From contig NZ_CP034450.1 of NCBI RefSeq assembly GCF_003952505.1, positions 1,612,001-1,676,000 of the forward strand: DNA of 64,000 nucleotides. Direction: 5' to 3'. Below, in pieces: positions 28,045-37,143 of this stretch (position 1 is the first letter of the stretch; each line of letters opens with the position of its first letter). Made by a program: the position numbers and the translations under genes. The notes under the pieces were generated by a model, which was given only the letters and a program-made list of their open reading frames with translations, searched no databases and had not been told where the DNA came from. The stretch is from Mesorhizobium sp. M4B.F.Ca.ET.058.02.1.1 (GTDB lineage: Bacteria; Pseudomonadota; Alphaproteobacteria; Rhizobiales; Rhizobiaceae).

Positions 28045-28749
28045 TCAGATCGCGGCGATGATGCCGCCGTCGACGCGGATGTTCTGGCCGGTGATGTAGC
28101 CGGCGCCGTCGGAGGCGAGGAAGGCGATGGTCGCGGCGATCTCTTCGCTGGTGCCGTAGCGCTGCATCGGCACGCTGTCACGGCGCTCCTCGGTGGCGGG
28201 CAGGCTGTCGATCCAGCCGGGCAGCACGTTGTTCATGCGCACATTGTCGGCGGCGTAGGTGTTGGCGAAGATCTTGGTGTAGGCGGCAAGGCCGGCCCGG
28301 AACACCGCCGAGGTCGGAAACATCGGGCTCGGCTCGACCACCCACGCCGTTGAGATGTTGATGATGGCGCCGGCCTTCTGCCTGACCATGTGGGGCGCCA
28401 CGATGCGCACCGGCCGGATGACGTTCATCAGGTAGACGTCGAGCCCGGTGTGCCATTGTTCGTCGGTGATCTCGAGGATCGGCGCGCGCGGTCCGTGGCC
28501 GCCGCTGTTGACCAGCACGTCGATGCGGCCGAAGCGTTCGAGCGTCAGGTCGGCAAGACGCTGCAGATCCTCGTTCGACTGGTTGGATCCGGTGACGCCG
28601 AGCCCACCGAGTTCCGTGGCGAGCGCCTCGCCCTTGCCGGACGACGACAGGATCGCAACCTTGAAGCCGTCGGCGGCCAGGCGCTTTGCCGCCGCCGCGC
28701 CCATGCCGCTGCCGCCGGCAACGACGACCGCTACTTTTTCTACACTCAT
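28045..28749 (-). CDS. SDR-family protein lacking the YxxxK pair
   Basis: A 234-residue Rossmann protein from MSVEKVAVVVAGGSGMGAAA (cofactor loop) through INISTAWVVEPSP to VDGGIIAAI. Where SDR enzymes have Tyr-x-x-x-Lys, this sequence reads SAVFRAGLAAYTKIF, with Ser and Arg in place of Tyr and Lys by alignment. The active site is therefore atypical. It is divergent from a LysR regulator with a perfect palindrome between them, so that regulator probably controls it. Confidence 0.85.
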   Translation of the reverse strand: MSVEKVAVVVAGGSGMGAAAAKRLAADGFKVAILSSSGKGEALATELGGLGVTGSNQSNEDLQRLADLTLERFGRIDVLVNSGGHGPRAPILEITDEQWHTGLDVYLMNVIRPVRIVAPHMVRQKAGAIINISTAWVVEPSPMFPTSAVFRAGLAAYTKIFANTYAADNVRMNNVLPGWIDSLPATEERRDSVPMQRYGTSEEIAATIAFLASDGAGYITGQNIRVDGGIIAAI

Positions 28750-28821
28750 TGCGTCTTCCTTCCGGATTGGTTTCGGCCCGTACCAGCATCGATCACAACG
28801 TGTTATATTCGACTTTCGCCG

Positions 28822-28835
28822 CTGGTTCGAACCAG
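28822..28835. promoter_or_regulatory. Perfect palindrome between divergent SDR and LysR genes
   Basis: CTGGTTCGAACCAG is a perfect 14-bp palindrome in the 120-bp gap between the divergent genes, 34 bp upstream of the lysR ATG. It is a strong operator candidate, for the LysR protein or another repressor. Confidence 0.55.
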
Positions 28836-28869
28836 AAAGCCTGAAATCGGACTGTAGAAAAACTGCACG

Positions 28870-29763
28870 ATGCCCGAAGCCTTCCTGCGCTTGCCGCCGC
28901 TCAATGCGCTGCGCGCCTTCGAGGCGTCGGCGCGGCATCTCAACTTTCGGCTCGCCGCGCATGAGCTCAACGTGACGCAGGGCGCGGTGGCGCAGCACAT
29001 CCGGGGTCTTGAGGCCAGCCTCGGCGCGAAGCTGTTCGAGCGGCTGCCGCGCGGCCTGGCGCTGACCGACGAGGGCCGCGCCTATGTGCCCAGTATCCGG
29101 CGCGCCTTCGAGCTGATCTCGGAGGCGACCGCGCTGCTGCGGCCGGAACCGGCGCGGCTGACGATCAGCGTGACGCCCAGCTTCGCCACCAAATGGCTGA
29201 TCCCGAAACTGCCGGACTTCGTCGCACACAATCCGCTGGTCGACCTGCGCATCCTTGCCACCGAAAGCCTGTCGAGCTTCCAGGCCGACGGCGTTGACAT
29301 CGCGGTTCGGCAGGGCCGTGCGCCCTTCGGTCCCGGCCTCGTCGTCGACCTCCTGTTCCCGCAACAGGTCATCGCCGTCTGCAGCCCTGGCCTGCTGCCG
29401 CCCGGCGCCTGCGCAATCGCTACGGCGGAAATCCAGCATCATATGCTGCTGCACGATGCCCACAATCTGTGGCCGGAGTTCATGGAAAAGGTGCTCGGCC
29501 TGAAGATGGCGACGGAGGCCAAGCGCATGCGCTTCAACCAGACGGCCCTGGCGATCGACGCCGCCATCGCCGGCCAGGGCATCGCGCTTGCCAGCCGCTT
29601 CCTCGTCGCCGCCGACCTTGCCGCCGGACGGCTGGTGCAGCCAGTCCAGGGAGACATGCGCGGCACCCAGGATTTCCATGTCGTCATGCCGCGCAAGCAG
29701 CGGCATCCAGAACCAACGCAAGCCGTCCGGCAATGGCTGCTGGATGCGAGCGATGCGGGCTGA
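28870..29763 (+). CDS. LysR-family regulator, GcvA-like
   Basis: A 297-residue LysR protein. The winged helix (LPPLNALRAFEASARHLNFR, VTQGAVAQHIRGLEASLGAK, LFERLPRGLALTDEG) and the effector-binding domain (RLTISVTPSFATKWLIPKL, DVDIAVRQGRAPF) match the GcvA/AmpR group. It is transcribed away from the SDR gene at 28045-28749, its likely target. Confidence 0.93.
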   Translation: MPEAFLRLPPLNALRAFEASARHLNFRLAAHELNVTQGAVAQHIRGLEASLGAKLFERLPRGLALTDEGRAYVPSIRRAFELISEATALLRPEPARLTISVTPSFATKWLIPKLPDFVAHNPLVDLRILATESLSSFQADGVDIAVRQGRAPFGPGLVVDLLFPQQVIAVCSPGLLPPGACAIATAEIQHHMLLHDAHNLWPEFMEKVLGLKMATEAKRMRFNQTALAIDAAIAGQGIALASRFLVAADLAAGRLVQPVQGDMRGTQDFHVVMPRKQRHPEPTQAVRQWLLDASDAG

Positions 29764-29787
29764 AACTTCAAGGCCTGGGTGACAGAC

Positions 29788-30207
29788 CTAGAAACTGATC
29801 TCCACCGCGGCAGCACTCCGCTTCGCCTCGCCATGGAACACCGCCTCGATGTTGTTGCCGTCAGGGTCGAGCAGGAAGGCGGCGTAGTAGCCGGGGTGGT
29901 AGGGCCGCTCGCCAGGCGCGCCGTTGTCCTTGCCGCCGGCCGCAAACCCCGCCTTGTACCAGGCGTCGACCATGGCGCGGTCCTTGGCCTGGAAGGCAAG
30001 ATGATGGCGGCCGGTAAGCACGCCCTGGGCGGCGCGGCTGTCGACGCTGGAGACGAAGAGTTCATCGGCCCAGAAATAATCCTCGGCCTCGCCGCCGACC
30101 GGAATGCCCAGCACCTCGAGCACCGCGCCGTAGAAACGCCGGCTCGCCTTCAGGTCGCGCACCACCAGCTGGATGTGGTCGATGAGCCGGCCGCGATAGA
30201 GTTCCAT
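29788..30207 (-). CDS. VOC family protein (glyoxalase/bleomycin resistance fold)
   Basis: A 139-residue single VOC protein starting at MELYRGRLIDHIQLVVRDLK after AGGAGG; the ORF from 30237 adds 10 unneeded residues. Paired beta-alpha-beta units with metal ligands at HIQLVV and HHLAFQAKD and the C-terminal GYYAAFLLDPDGNNIEAVFH segment are seen. The reaction is unknown; members range from glyoxalases to resistance proteins. Confidence 0.88.
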   Translation of the reverse strand: MELYRGRLIDHIQLVVRDLKASRRFYGAVLEVLGIPVGGEAEDYFWADELFVSSVDSRAAQGVLTGRHHLAFQAKDRAMVDAWYKAGFAAGGKDNGAPGERPYHPGYYAAFLLDPDGNNIEAVFHGEAKRSAAAVEISF

Positions 30208-30500
30208 GGTGTCCTCCTGGTTTGACTGGTCAATCATCTAGAAGGGACCAACCTCCGGTCAATGTCGGGTATTGCATGCTACTGACACTAGAGAAGACGG
30301 TGGGGCACAGGAGCTGTGAAGCAACGCAACTTTTCAGGCGGCAGCAAAAATCACCCGTGCCAAAAATCTGATTAAAAAATGCAACCGGATTGTCGGATCG
30401 GCCCTGGCACCAACGTCCTTGGGTCGCAAACGGCGTGACGAAGCTCGAAAAACGGTTGCGCTGTGTCGACAAACTCTAGCTTCCGGCATGGGAGAAGAAC

Positions 30501-31709
30501 ATGAAGCTTTCCTATCGTTGGGTCATCGTCGCGGCTGGCGCGCTGATGACTTGCGTCGCCATCGGCGCGATGTTTTCGCTGGCGATCTTTCTCGAGCCGA
30601 TGTCGCTCGACACCGGCTGGTCGCGCGCCGGCATATCGAGCGCGATGACGCTGAATTTTCTGGTGATGGGTCTCGGCGGCTTCGCCTGGGGCACCATCTA
30701 CGATCGCGTCGGCGCCCGCCCCGTCGTCTTCGCCGGCGCGCTGCTGCTGGGGCTGGCGCTGGTGCTGGCCAGCCGCACCGGCTCGCTCATCGTCTTCCAG
30801 CTCACCTATGGCGTCCTGGTCGGGCTTGCGGCCAGTGCCTTCTTCGCGCCGATGATCGCGCTCACCACCGCCTGGTTCGACACCAACCGCAGCCTCGCCG
30901 TGTCGCTGGTATCGGCCGGCATGGGCGTGGCGCCGATGACCATCTCGCCCTTCGCGCGCTGGCTGATCACCGCCTATGACTGGCGCACCGCCATGTTTGA
31001 CATCGGCGTCATGGCCTGGGTGCTGCTTCTGCCTGTGGCCTTCCTGGTGCGCCAGCCGCCGGCCGCCGCCGCAGCAGCCGATGGTACGCCGGCGGCCGTC
31101 ACGGATGATCCCGGCCTGAGCGTCGGCCAGGCGCTGCGCTCGCCGCAATTCCTCGTGCTGGGCATGACCTTCTTCGCCTGCTGCGCGGCGCATTCGGGAC
31201 CGATCTTCCACATGGTGAGCTATGCCATGGCCTGCGGCGTGGCACCGATGGCCGCCGTCTCGATTTACAGCGTCGAGGGGCTCGCCGGGCTCGGCGGCCG
31301 ACTGCTCTACGGCGTGCTCGGCGACCGTCTCGGCGTCAAGCCGGTGCTGATCACCGGGCTCGTCATCCAGGCCGCGGTGATCGCCGCCTATCTCACGGTC
31401 GGCAGGCTCGAACAGTTCTATGTGCTGGCCGTCATCTTCGGCGCCACCTATGGCGGCGTCATGCCACTCTACGCGGTGCTGGCGCGCGAATATTTCGGAC
31501 CGCGCATCATCGGCACCGTATTCGGCGCCGCCACCATGCTGTCCAGCCTCGGCATGGCGTTCGGGCCGCTGGCCGGCGGCATGATCTATGACGCCTATGC
31601 CAGCTATTCCTGGCTGTTCATCGGCTCGGCGCTGGTCGGGCTGGGGGCCGCCGGCATCGCGATTGCCTTCCCGCCGCAGCCGAGCCGGCAGCGGCTGCAG
31701 ATGGCGTAG
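30501..31709 (+). CDS. MFS transporter
   Basis: A 402-residue 12-helix MFS permease starting MKLSYRWVIVAAGALMTCVA. It has the cytoplasmic loop GTIYDRVGARPVVFAGALLL between helices 2 and 3 and a related loop LYGVLGDRLGVKPVLITG in the second half. The style is that of OFA/monocarboxylate-type carriers. The 290-bp gap before it holds no clear gene. GGAG precedes the ATG. Confidence 0.9.
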   Translation: MKLSYRWVIVAAGALMTCVAIGAMFSLAIFLEPMSLDTGWSRAGISSAMTLNFLVMGLGGFAWGTIYDRVGARPVVFAGALLLGLALVLASRTGSLIVFQLTYGVLVGLAASAFFAPMIALTTAWFDTNRSLAVSLVSAGMGVAPMTISPFARWLITAYDWRTAMFDIGVMAWVLLLPVAFLVRQPPAAAAAADGTPAAVTDDPGLSVGQALRSPQFLVLGMTFFACCAAHSGPIFHMVSYAMACGVAPMAAVSIYSVEGLAGLGGRLLYGVLGDRLGVKPVLITGLVIQAAVIAAYLTVGRLEQFYVLAVIFGATYGGVMPLYAVLAREYFGPRIIGTVFGAATMLSSLGMAFGPLAGGMIYDAYASYSWLFIGSALVGLGAAGIAIAFPPQPSRQRLQMA

Positions 31710-31843
31710 TCCTCAAAGGCGCCCGGCGGTCCCGATCATCGGGATCGCCGGTCCGTTGGCGTGAAATCCAATTGCCGGACGCCGGCGAGTATGAAAGACT
31801 CCGCCAAGGGCCGATGCATGCCGGCGCGGGTCGGCGTGATCCC

Positions 31844-32500
31844 ATGATTCCGGGGGACATTGCAGTGACCGCAGGCTTGGAAGCCGAAGACGCCAGGGGT
31901 TGGTCCGATCTGCTGGCCGCAGCCGAAAGAGGCGACGCCGAGGCCGTGCGCACGGAGCTGGCGGCCGGGGCGGACATCAACCAGACCGATGAAGGCGGCT
32001 GGTCGGCGCTGCACCTTGCCGCCCACAATGCCCGCATGGCGGCTCTCGAAGCCCTGATCGCGTATCCGGCGATCGACGTCAATTCCCGGAATAAATGGAA
32101 GAGCACGCCGCTCAGCCTGGCCGCCGCCAAGGGTCACCTCGAATGCATCCAGGCGCTGGTGAAACATCCGCAGATCGATATCAACGCGCGCGCCGACTAT
32201 TACGGCAGGACGGCGCTGATCGAAGCGGCGAGGAACGGCCATCTCGACGTCGTCAGGCTGCTGGTCGAGCATGGCGCCGACGTCAATCTGGCCGACAAGA
32301 CCGGACGGAACAGCGCGCTCATCGAGGCCATCAAGGGACGGCACTACGAGGTCGCGGAGTATCTGCTGGCGACCAGGCAGGTGAACTTCCTCAACAAGGA
32401 GATGCGGCTCAATGCGCTGATCTGGGCCGGCAGCACCCGCAACGCCCTGTTCATCGAGACATTGGACGCGGCGATCCACAGCTTCTTCGAAGGCAAGTGA
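31844..32500 (+). CDS. Ankyrin-repeat protein
   Basis: About 218 residues from MIPGDIAVTAGLEAEDARG (an upstream ATG at 31772 would add 24). It contains about five ankyrin repeats: LLAAAERGDAEAVRTELAAG, GGWSALHLAAHNARMAALEA, KSTPLSLAAAKGHLECIQAL, GRTALIEAARNGHLDVVRLL, and NSALIEAIKGRHYEVAEYLL. No other domain or signal peptide is present. Ankyrin stacks bind partner proteins; none is suggested by the neighbours. Confidence 0.85.
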   Translation: MIPGDIAVTAGLEAEDARGWSDLLAAAERGDAEAVRTELAAGADINQTDEGGWSALHLAAHNARMAALEALIAYPAIDVNSRNKWKSTPLSLAAAKGHLECIQALVKHPQIDINARADYYGRTALIEAARNGHLDVVRLLVEHGADVNLADKTGRNSALIEAIKGRHYEVAEYLLATRQVNFLNKEMRLNALIWAGSTRNALFIETLDAAIHSFFEGK

Positions 32501-32580
32501 GCGCAGGACCGACCGCGATCCACATGTTCTGACGCAGGCCGGCGCCGACGAACCCGCCGCGCACTGTTCGGTGGCAGGCG

Positions 32581-32877
32581 TCAGGCCGGCGGCACGCCCT
32601 CGGTCGCGATGATGCGCGTGTTGGCGCAGCGGAAGCGGATCTGCTTCAGCCGCTCGTACTCAGGCGAGTCGTACCAGGCGGTCAGCGCCGCCATGTCGGG
32701 GAATTCGATGATGACCAGACGGTGCGGCTCCCAGTCGCCCTCCAGCACCCGGGTCACGCCGCCGCGCGCCAGGTACCGCCCGCCATGACGCGCTTCCGTC
32801 GCCGGAACCTCGCGCCGGTATTCATCGAACATGGCGGCGTCGGTGACGTCGACATCGGCAATGAGATAGGCAGCCAT
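32581..32877 (-). CDS. DUF1330 domain protein
   Basis: A 98-residue ferredoxin-like (dimeric alpha-beta barrel) protein: MAAYLIADVDVTDAAMFDEY, ATEARHGGRYLARGG and HRLVIIEFPDMAALTAWYDS are the family blocks. Function unknown. It lies 15 bp downstream of the GNAT gene on the same strand, so the two may be co-transcribed. Confidence 0.88.
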   Translation of the reverse strand: MAAYLIADVDVTDAAMFDEYRREVPATEARHGGRYLARGGVTRVLEGDWEPHRLVIIEFPDMAALTAWYDSPEYERLKQIRFRCANTRIIATEGVPPA

Positions 32878-32892
32878 TCCAGTCCCTCCTTC

Positions 32893-33429
32893 TCAAATCG
32901 TCTTCCACATCATCAGGATCGGCACCGGCGCGCCGCCGCGATCGTCGAGGATCCTCTCGCCCGGCTGGTAGCCGCAGGCCCGGTAGAGCGGCTCTCCAGC
33001 CATAGTCGCGCCGAGCTCGACACGGCGAAAGCCCTCTGCCCTCGCCGCATTTTCGCAGAGCGAAAGGATGAGGCGGCCGACGCCGCGCCGCACGAAATCG
33101 GGATGCGTGTACATCGCCCTGACGCGCGCCGCGTCGGTGGCGGGATCGAGCAATGCCGCGCTGCGCCCCGGCGTCCTGTCGCCGCCATAAAGGGTGGCGC
33201 GCCGGCTCCAGCCGCCGCAGCCCGCCAGCGCTCCTCCGCAGGTGACGACAAAATAGGTTCCGTCGTCGATAAGCTGCGTGTCCAGGCCCATGATGGCGCG
33301 GCTGGATTCGATCTGTGCATCATTCAGGAAGGGTTTTTGCAGCTCGCCGATCGCCAGCGCCATCAGCGCCGAAATCGCCGTGATGTCGTCGCGCGTCGCA
33401 GTCCGGTACTGCAGCTCCTGGTCAGCCAT
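32893..33429 (-). CDS. GNAT family N-acetyltransferase
   Basis: A 178-residue GNAT protein starting MADQELQYRTATRDDITAI, with acetyl-CoA loop RRGVGRLILSLCENAARAEG and the C-terminal ATMAGEPLYRACGYQPGERI. Substrate unknown. Transcribed with DUF1330 downstream. Confidence 0.88.
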   Translation of the reverse strand: MADQELQYRTATRDDITAISALMALAIGELQKPFLNDAQIESSRAIMGLDTQLIDDGTYFVVTCGGALAGCGGWSRRATLYGGDRTPGRSAALLDPATDAARVRAMYTHPDFVRRGVGRLILSLCENAARAEGFRRVELGATMAGEPLYRACGYQPGERILDDRGGAPVPILMMWKTI

Positions 33430-33480
33430 CTGCCGAATGCCACGTGCCGTTCGGGGGCGTTATTTTATATTAGAAGACAC

Positions 33481-33957
33481 TCATGTTAAAATGGATTCAG
33501 CGGGTTGTTTCTCCCGGACATAGGTCACTTCGTGGACAACCTCGCGCCCGTCGAACGGATTTTGGGCGGGGGCAGAGGTGTAAGTCAGCGTATCTTCGTC
33601 GACGTTGCAGAACCGCACCTGCTCCGTGCCGCTCCATGCTTCATTCCAGCTCATGTCGACATGATGGACGACCCGATCCGGCTCGACCGTGTAGCTGCCC
33701 GAATAGGCGAACATCGTGTCGAACAACGCAATCTTGTCTTCGTCCGATGGCTGCAACCGCTCGGGCCGTTTGCGGCTGTTCCTGAGGATAAAGAAAATGA
33801 CGCGCTCATGTGTATAGATGACGATGCCTCGGGGATGCTGGCCGAGCGCCTCTCGCCGCTCCCCGGTCGCAACGTCTCGCGTCATCCAGGACGTCATCTT
33901 CCAGCTTCCAAGCAGCAGATCGCGGTTAAGCGGCCTGACTGGCGTAACCTGAACCAT
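33481..33957 (-). CDS. Lipocalin-like (PF13924-type) protein, possible IS passenger
   Basis: A 158-residue beta-barrel protein of the Lipocalin_5 type: LLLGSWKMTSWMTRDV, HPRGIVIYTHERVIFFILRN, YSGSYTVEPDRVVHHVDMSW and GTEQVRFCNVDEDTLTYTS. Its start is 12 bp downstream of a transposase C-terminal fragment on the same strand. Its stop lies in GACACTCATGTTAAAATG (33473-33490), which matches the inner part of the IS1 terminal repeat at 11 of 18 positions. This is the position the Imm8-like gene holds in copy 1, so it may be cargo of a third, decayed element. Confidence 0.78.
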   Translation of the reverse strand: MVQVTPVRPLNRDLLLGSWKMTSWMTRDVATGERREALGQHPRGIVIYTHERVIFFILRNSRKRPERLQPSDEDKIALFDTMFAYSGSYTVEPDRVVHHVDMSWNEAWSGTEQVRFCNVDEDTLTYTSAPAQNPFDGREVVHEVTYVREKQPAESILT

Positions 33958-33969
33958 CGTCTACCTCCG

Positions 33970-34107
33970 CTATTTCCTGGCAGCGCGCTCCTCATACGGC
34001 CTGCGTCGTCCTTGCTTCGGCGCTGCCGCGCCCATCTTGTCGCAAAGGCCATCCATTGCCCAGAGCGTTCGCGACACGCCGGCGGCCATTGCAGGCGTCA
34101 TCTTCAT
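33970..34107 (-). pseudogene. Third IS1-family transposase C-terminal fragment
   Basis: Reads MKMTPAMAAGVSRTLWAMDG, LCDKMGAAAPKQGRRRPY and EERAARK then stops, clearly homologous to the transposase tails at 5809-5940 and 17883-18068. Upstream homology ends at 34107, close to the neighbouring GNAT gene, and no right terminal repeat is seen, so the element is truncated on that side. Confidence 0.82.
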
Positions 34108-34135
34108 CGACCAGCCGGAGGCGGAAGCCAAGCCT

Positions 34136-34702
34136 TCAAGCGCCCGACGCCACCATCCTTTCAACTACCCAGCGGTGCTTGCCGATCCGGCGGGCGCGCT
34201 GAAAGCCCTGCTTTTCGAACATCGCGAGCGTGCCATTGTGCAGGAAGGCGCCGGCGACCTTCCGGCCTTGCGCGTCCTCGGGATAGCTTTCCACCGTGCC
34301 GCCGCCCAGGCGGGCGATTTCGCCGAGCGCACCTGCCAGCGCGGCGGCGGCCACGCCTTCGCCACGACGCGCCTTGTCGATGAAGAAGCAGGTGATGCGC
34401 CAGTCCGGAAGGTTTGTCAGCCCTTCTTCATAGGCGCGCCGGTGCTTGATGCGCGGCAGTTCACCGGTCGGCCCGAATTGGCACCAGCCGACGCAGGCCG
34501 CGCCGTCGAAGACAAGCGCGGCATGCGTGCTGCCGTTCCGGACCCTTGCCTGCTTGGCGGCGCGGTTGCCGCCGGCGCCGTTGCCCTTGGCATGGAAGGC
34601 CATGCACCAGCAGCCGCCCCAAACGCCATTGTGGCGCTCGACCAGCGCAGCGAAATCCGCCCAGCTTGTTTCGTCGAGGGGTTTTACGCTGAAGCTCATC
34701 AT
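34136..34702 (-). CDS. GNAT-fold acetyltransferase-like protein
   Basis: A 188-residue protein (MMSFSVKPLDETSWADFAAL, then VWGGCWCMAFHAK with two cysteines, WRITCFFIDKARRGEGVAAA as acetyl-CoA loop, and LAMFEKQGFQRARRIGKHRW). It matches the group of GNAT proteins with a GGCWC-type motif. Its ATG overlaps the stop of the antiporter gene, so they are likely coupled. Confidence 0.85.
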   Translation of the reverse strand: MMSFSVKPLDETSWADFAALVERHNGVWGGCWCMAFHAKGNGAGGNRAAKQARVRNGSTHAALVFDGAACVGWCQFGPTGELPRIKHRRAYEEGLTNLPDWRITCFFIDKARRGEGVAAAALAGALGEIARLGGGTVESYPEDAQGRKVAGAFLHNGTLAMFEKQGFQRARRIGKHRWVVERMVASGA

Positions 34703-37143
34703 AGTTCCTCAAAGCCAGCGATAGCCGTTTTGAAGGTTCGCGCCTCAGTTCCGGAACAGGCGGCAAATCCCGACATCATCAGCGTCGTCCCTTCGATCGG
34801 GTAAAGCGAATGAAGGCGTCGACAATCGGGACGCGGGCTGGGCCTGTCAACCGCTGATGGAGCGCCCCGCCTCCCGGTCCTCGTCGTCGCGGGCTGCCGC
34901 GAATCGGAGATCAGCAACACCGGGCACGGACAGTGCTGCAGCACACCGCTCGTCGTCTCGCCGAAGATGAGCTCGTCGCCCGGCCGCCGCGCCACGCCCA
35001 TGACAATCAATGCCACGCTCCTGCCAGCCTGGCGGGCGATGGCATCGGCGGCGGCGGCCCTGCTGCGGATGGCAGTCTCGATCTCGACGCCATAGCGGTC
35101 GGCAAGCGCGACGATATCCTTCAGCACAGCCTCCCTGCGGCGATGCGAGACGGTGTCGCGCGGTTCGTCGCGGCCGACCCGCGCAACATAGAGCATCTTG
35201 ACCGGCGCGCCGGTGACAGTGGCAATGGCAAGTGCCAGTTCGGCGCCACGGCGGGCGACCGACGTACCGTTGACCGGCACCAGGATCCGGCCTGACTGGG
35301 GGCCTAGCCTCGGCATATGCCGCCCGGCGCCCGTCGGCTTCAGCACCAGGCAGAGCGAGCCGTTGAAGGCGCCGGCAACCTCGTTCAGCCGGCGCGAGAA
35401 TCCGCCTTTCGCAGTCACCCCGCGGCCGAGGCCGATGAGGAGCATGCCGTAGCCCTTGCGCGCCTCCTTGGCGACCGCCTCGGCGGAGAGCTGGACCTCG
35501 TGCCGGCGGCGGGTCAGCGGCGCCACGCGCACCGGCTCCTCGTCGGCTTCCTTCGCCGCCTCGCGGCCCTCCTCGGCGCCCCGCTCGATCTCGTCCAGAT
35601 GCGCCGCCTCGTCGGGCTCGGCTTCGCTTTCGCCGCTGGCATGCAGCACCGTCATCGGCTTGCCGGCTCCGATCACGCCGGCAAGGTAGGCGGCGAAGCG
35701 GCCGACCACGCCCTCGTCGACGACCACAAGCAGCCGCTCCAGATTGGCGATGAAGCCGCGCTGGTCGACCTCCTCGCGCTCCAGCCGCTTCTTCTCAGAC
35801 TCGCCGATCGACAGGCGCCCCAGCGCCCAGCGTAGCGTCGGCGGCATGGCCAAAGTGGTGATGACGGCCATGGTCACGATCATGGTGAAGAGGTTGTGCG
35901 AGAGCACGCCTATCGACAGGCCGATCGAGGCGACGATGACTTCGGTCGAGCCGCGCGCGTTCATGCCGCAACCGACGGCAATGCCCTCGGCACGGCTCAT
36001 GCCGGCGACTTCCGCGCCGATGAAGGCGCCGCCGAACTTGCCGATGCTGGCGATCGCCACCAGCGCCACCGTGAGCAGCGCGAGCTGAGGGTCGACGAGC
36101 ACGGTGAGGTCGGCCGAGAGGCCAGCGACGCCGAAGAACACCGGCATGAACAGCGCGGTGATGACGCCACGCAACTGCCCCTCGATGTGGCGCGACAGGA
36201 TCGGCGACTCGCCGACCAGTATGCCGGCGACAAAGGCGCCGAGCACGGTGTGGACGCCGATCAGGTCGGTGATCAGCGCCATGGCGCCCATGATGGCGAG
36301 GATGATGGTGACGACGGCATATTCGCTGTGGAAGGTGTCGTTGGTCCAGCGGATGGCGTCGAAGACGATGCGGCGGCCGAGCGTGAATGAAAAGGCCATG
36401 AAGGCGGCGACGCCTAGTATCGTGAAGGCAAGGCTGCTCACCTCGACGCGGCCATGCGTAGCGATGCCGATGGTAATCGCGATGATCACCCAACCGATCG
36501 TGTCCTCGATGATTGCCGACGAGACGATGACCTGGCCGAGGTCGCGGCGCATGAAGTTCATCTCGCGCACCACCATTGCGACGATCTTGACCGAGGAGAT
36601 CGACAGCGCCGTGCCGAGGAACAGGCCGGCGACGAGGCGCTCGCCGCCGCTGGCGAGCAGCGATTCCGGCATGAACTGCGCCGCCACGAAGCCGAGCATG
36701 AAAGGCACCGCAACGCCGGCGGCGGAGATGGAAAAGCAGGCGCGGCCGACCCGGCGCACCAGCCTGAGATCGGTCTCCATGCCGGTGAGAAGCAGAAGCA
36801 TCAGCACGCCGAGCTGGGCGATGGCATTGATCATCGATTTCTGCGCGGCGTCCCCGGTAAAGACCAGCCGCTCCGCCGCCGGCCATAGCCAGCCGAGCAA
36901 GGAAGGACCAAGCAGGATGCCGCCGATGAGCTGCCCCATCACCGCCGGCTGACCGATGCGCTCCAGCAATTCGCCGATGCCGCGGCCGACAAGCAGCAGC
37001 AGGATCACTTCCAGGACGAAGATGCCTTCGCTGGACATGCCGCTTTTTTCGGCGGCGAAGGCGACTGCCGTCATTGGAAGGAACGCCGCCGCCGCAAGCG
37101 CGATCGTCCAGCGCCGGCTGAGTATGAAGGACAATTTCTGCAC
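34699..37143 (-). CDS. CPA2-type cation/proton antiporter with C-terminal universal stress domain
   Basis: An 814-residue inner-membrane protein. After a signal-like helix, about 12 helices follow (IFVLEVILLLLVGRGIGELL; LMLLLLTGMETDLRLVRRVG; FMPVFFGVAGLSADLTVLVD; GMNARGSTEVIVASIGLSIG) that fit KefB/NapA-like CPA2 exchangers. Residues from about 620 form a UspA domain (RILVPVNGTSVARRGAELAL, LIVMGVARRPGDELIFGETT). The last 60 or so residues are Arg/Pro-rich and not homology-like, suggesting a late readthrough past the usual UspA end. The exchanged ion is unknown. Confidence 0.9.
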   Translation of the reverse strand: MQKLSFILSRRWTIALAAAAFLPMTAVAFAAEKSGMSSEGIFVLEVILLLLVGRGIGELLERIGQPAVMGQLIGGILLGPSLLGWLWPAAERLVFTGDAAQKSMINAIAQLGVLMLLLLTGMETDLRLVRRVGRACFSISAAGVAVPFMLGFVAAQFMPESLLASGGERLVAGLFLGTALSISSVKIVAMVVREMNFMRRDLGQVIVSSAIIEDTIGWVIIAITIGIATHGRVEVSSLAFTILGVAAFMAFSFTLGRRIVFDAIRWTNDTFHSEYAVVTIILAIMGAMALITDLIGVHTVLGAFVAGILVGESPILSRHIEGQLRGVITALFMPVFFGVAGLSADLTVLVDPQLALLTVALVAIASIGKFGGAFIGAEVAGMSRAEGIAVGCGMNARGSTEVIVASIGLSIGVLSHNLFTMIVTMAVITTLAMPPTLRWALGRLSIGESEKKRLEREEVDQRGFIANLERLLVVVDEGVVGRFAAYLAGVIGAGKPMTVLHASGESEAEPDEAAHLDEIERGAEEGREAAKEADEEPVRVAPLTRRRHEVQLSAEAVAKEARKGYGMLLIGLGRGVTAKGGFSRRLNEVAGAFNGSLCLVLKPTGAGRHMPRLGPQSGRILVPVNGTSVARRGAELALAIATVTGAPVKMLYVARVGRDEPRDTVSHRRREAVLKDIVALADRYGVEIETAIRSRAAAADAIARQAGRSVALIVMGVARRPGDELIFGETTSGVLQHCPCPVLLISDSRQPATTRTGRRGAPSAVDRPSPRPDCRRLHSLYPIEGTTLMMSGFAACSGTEARTFKTAIAGFEEL

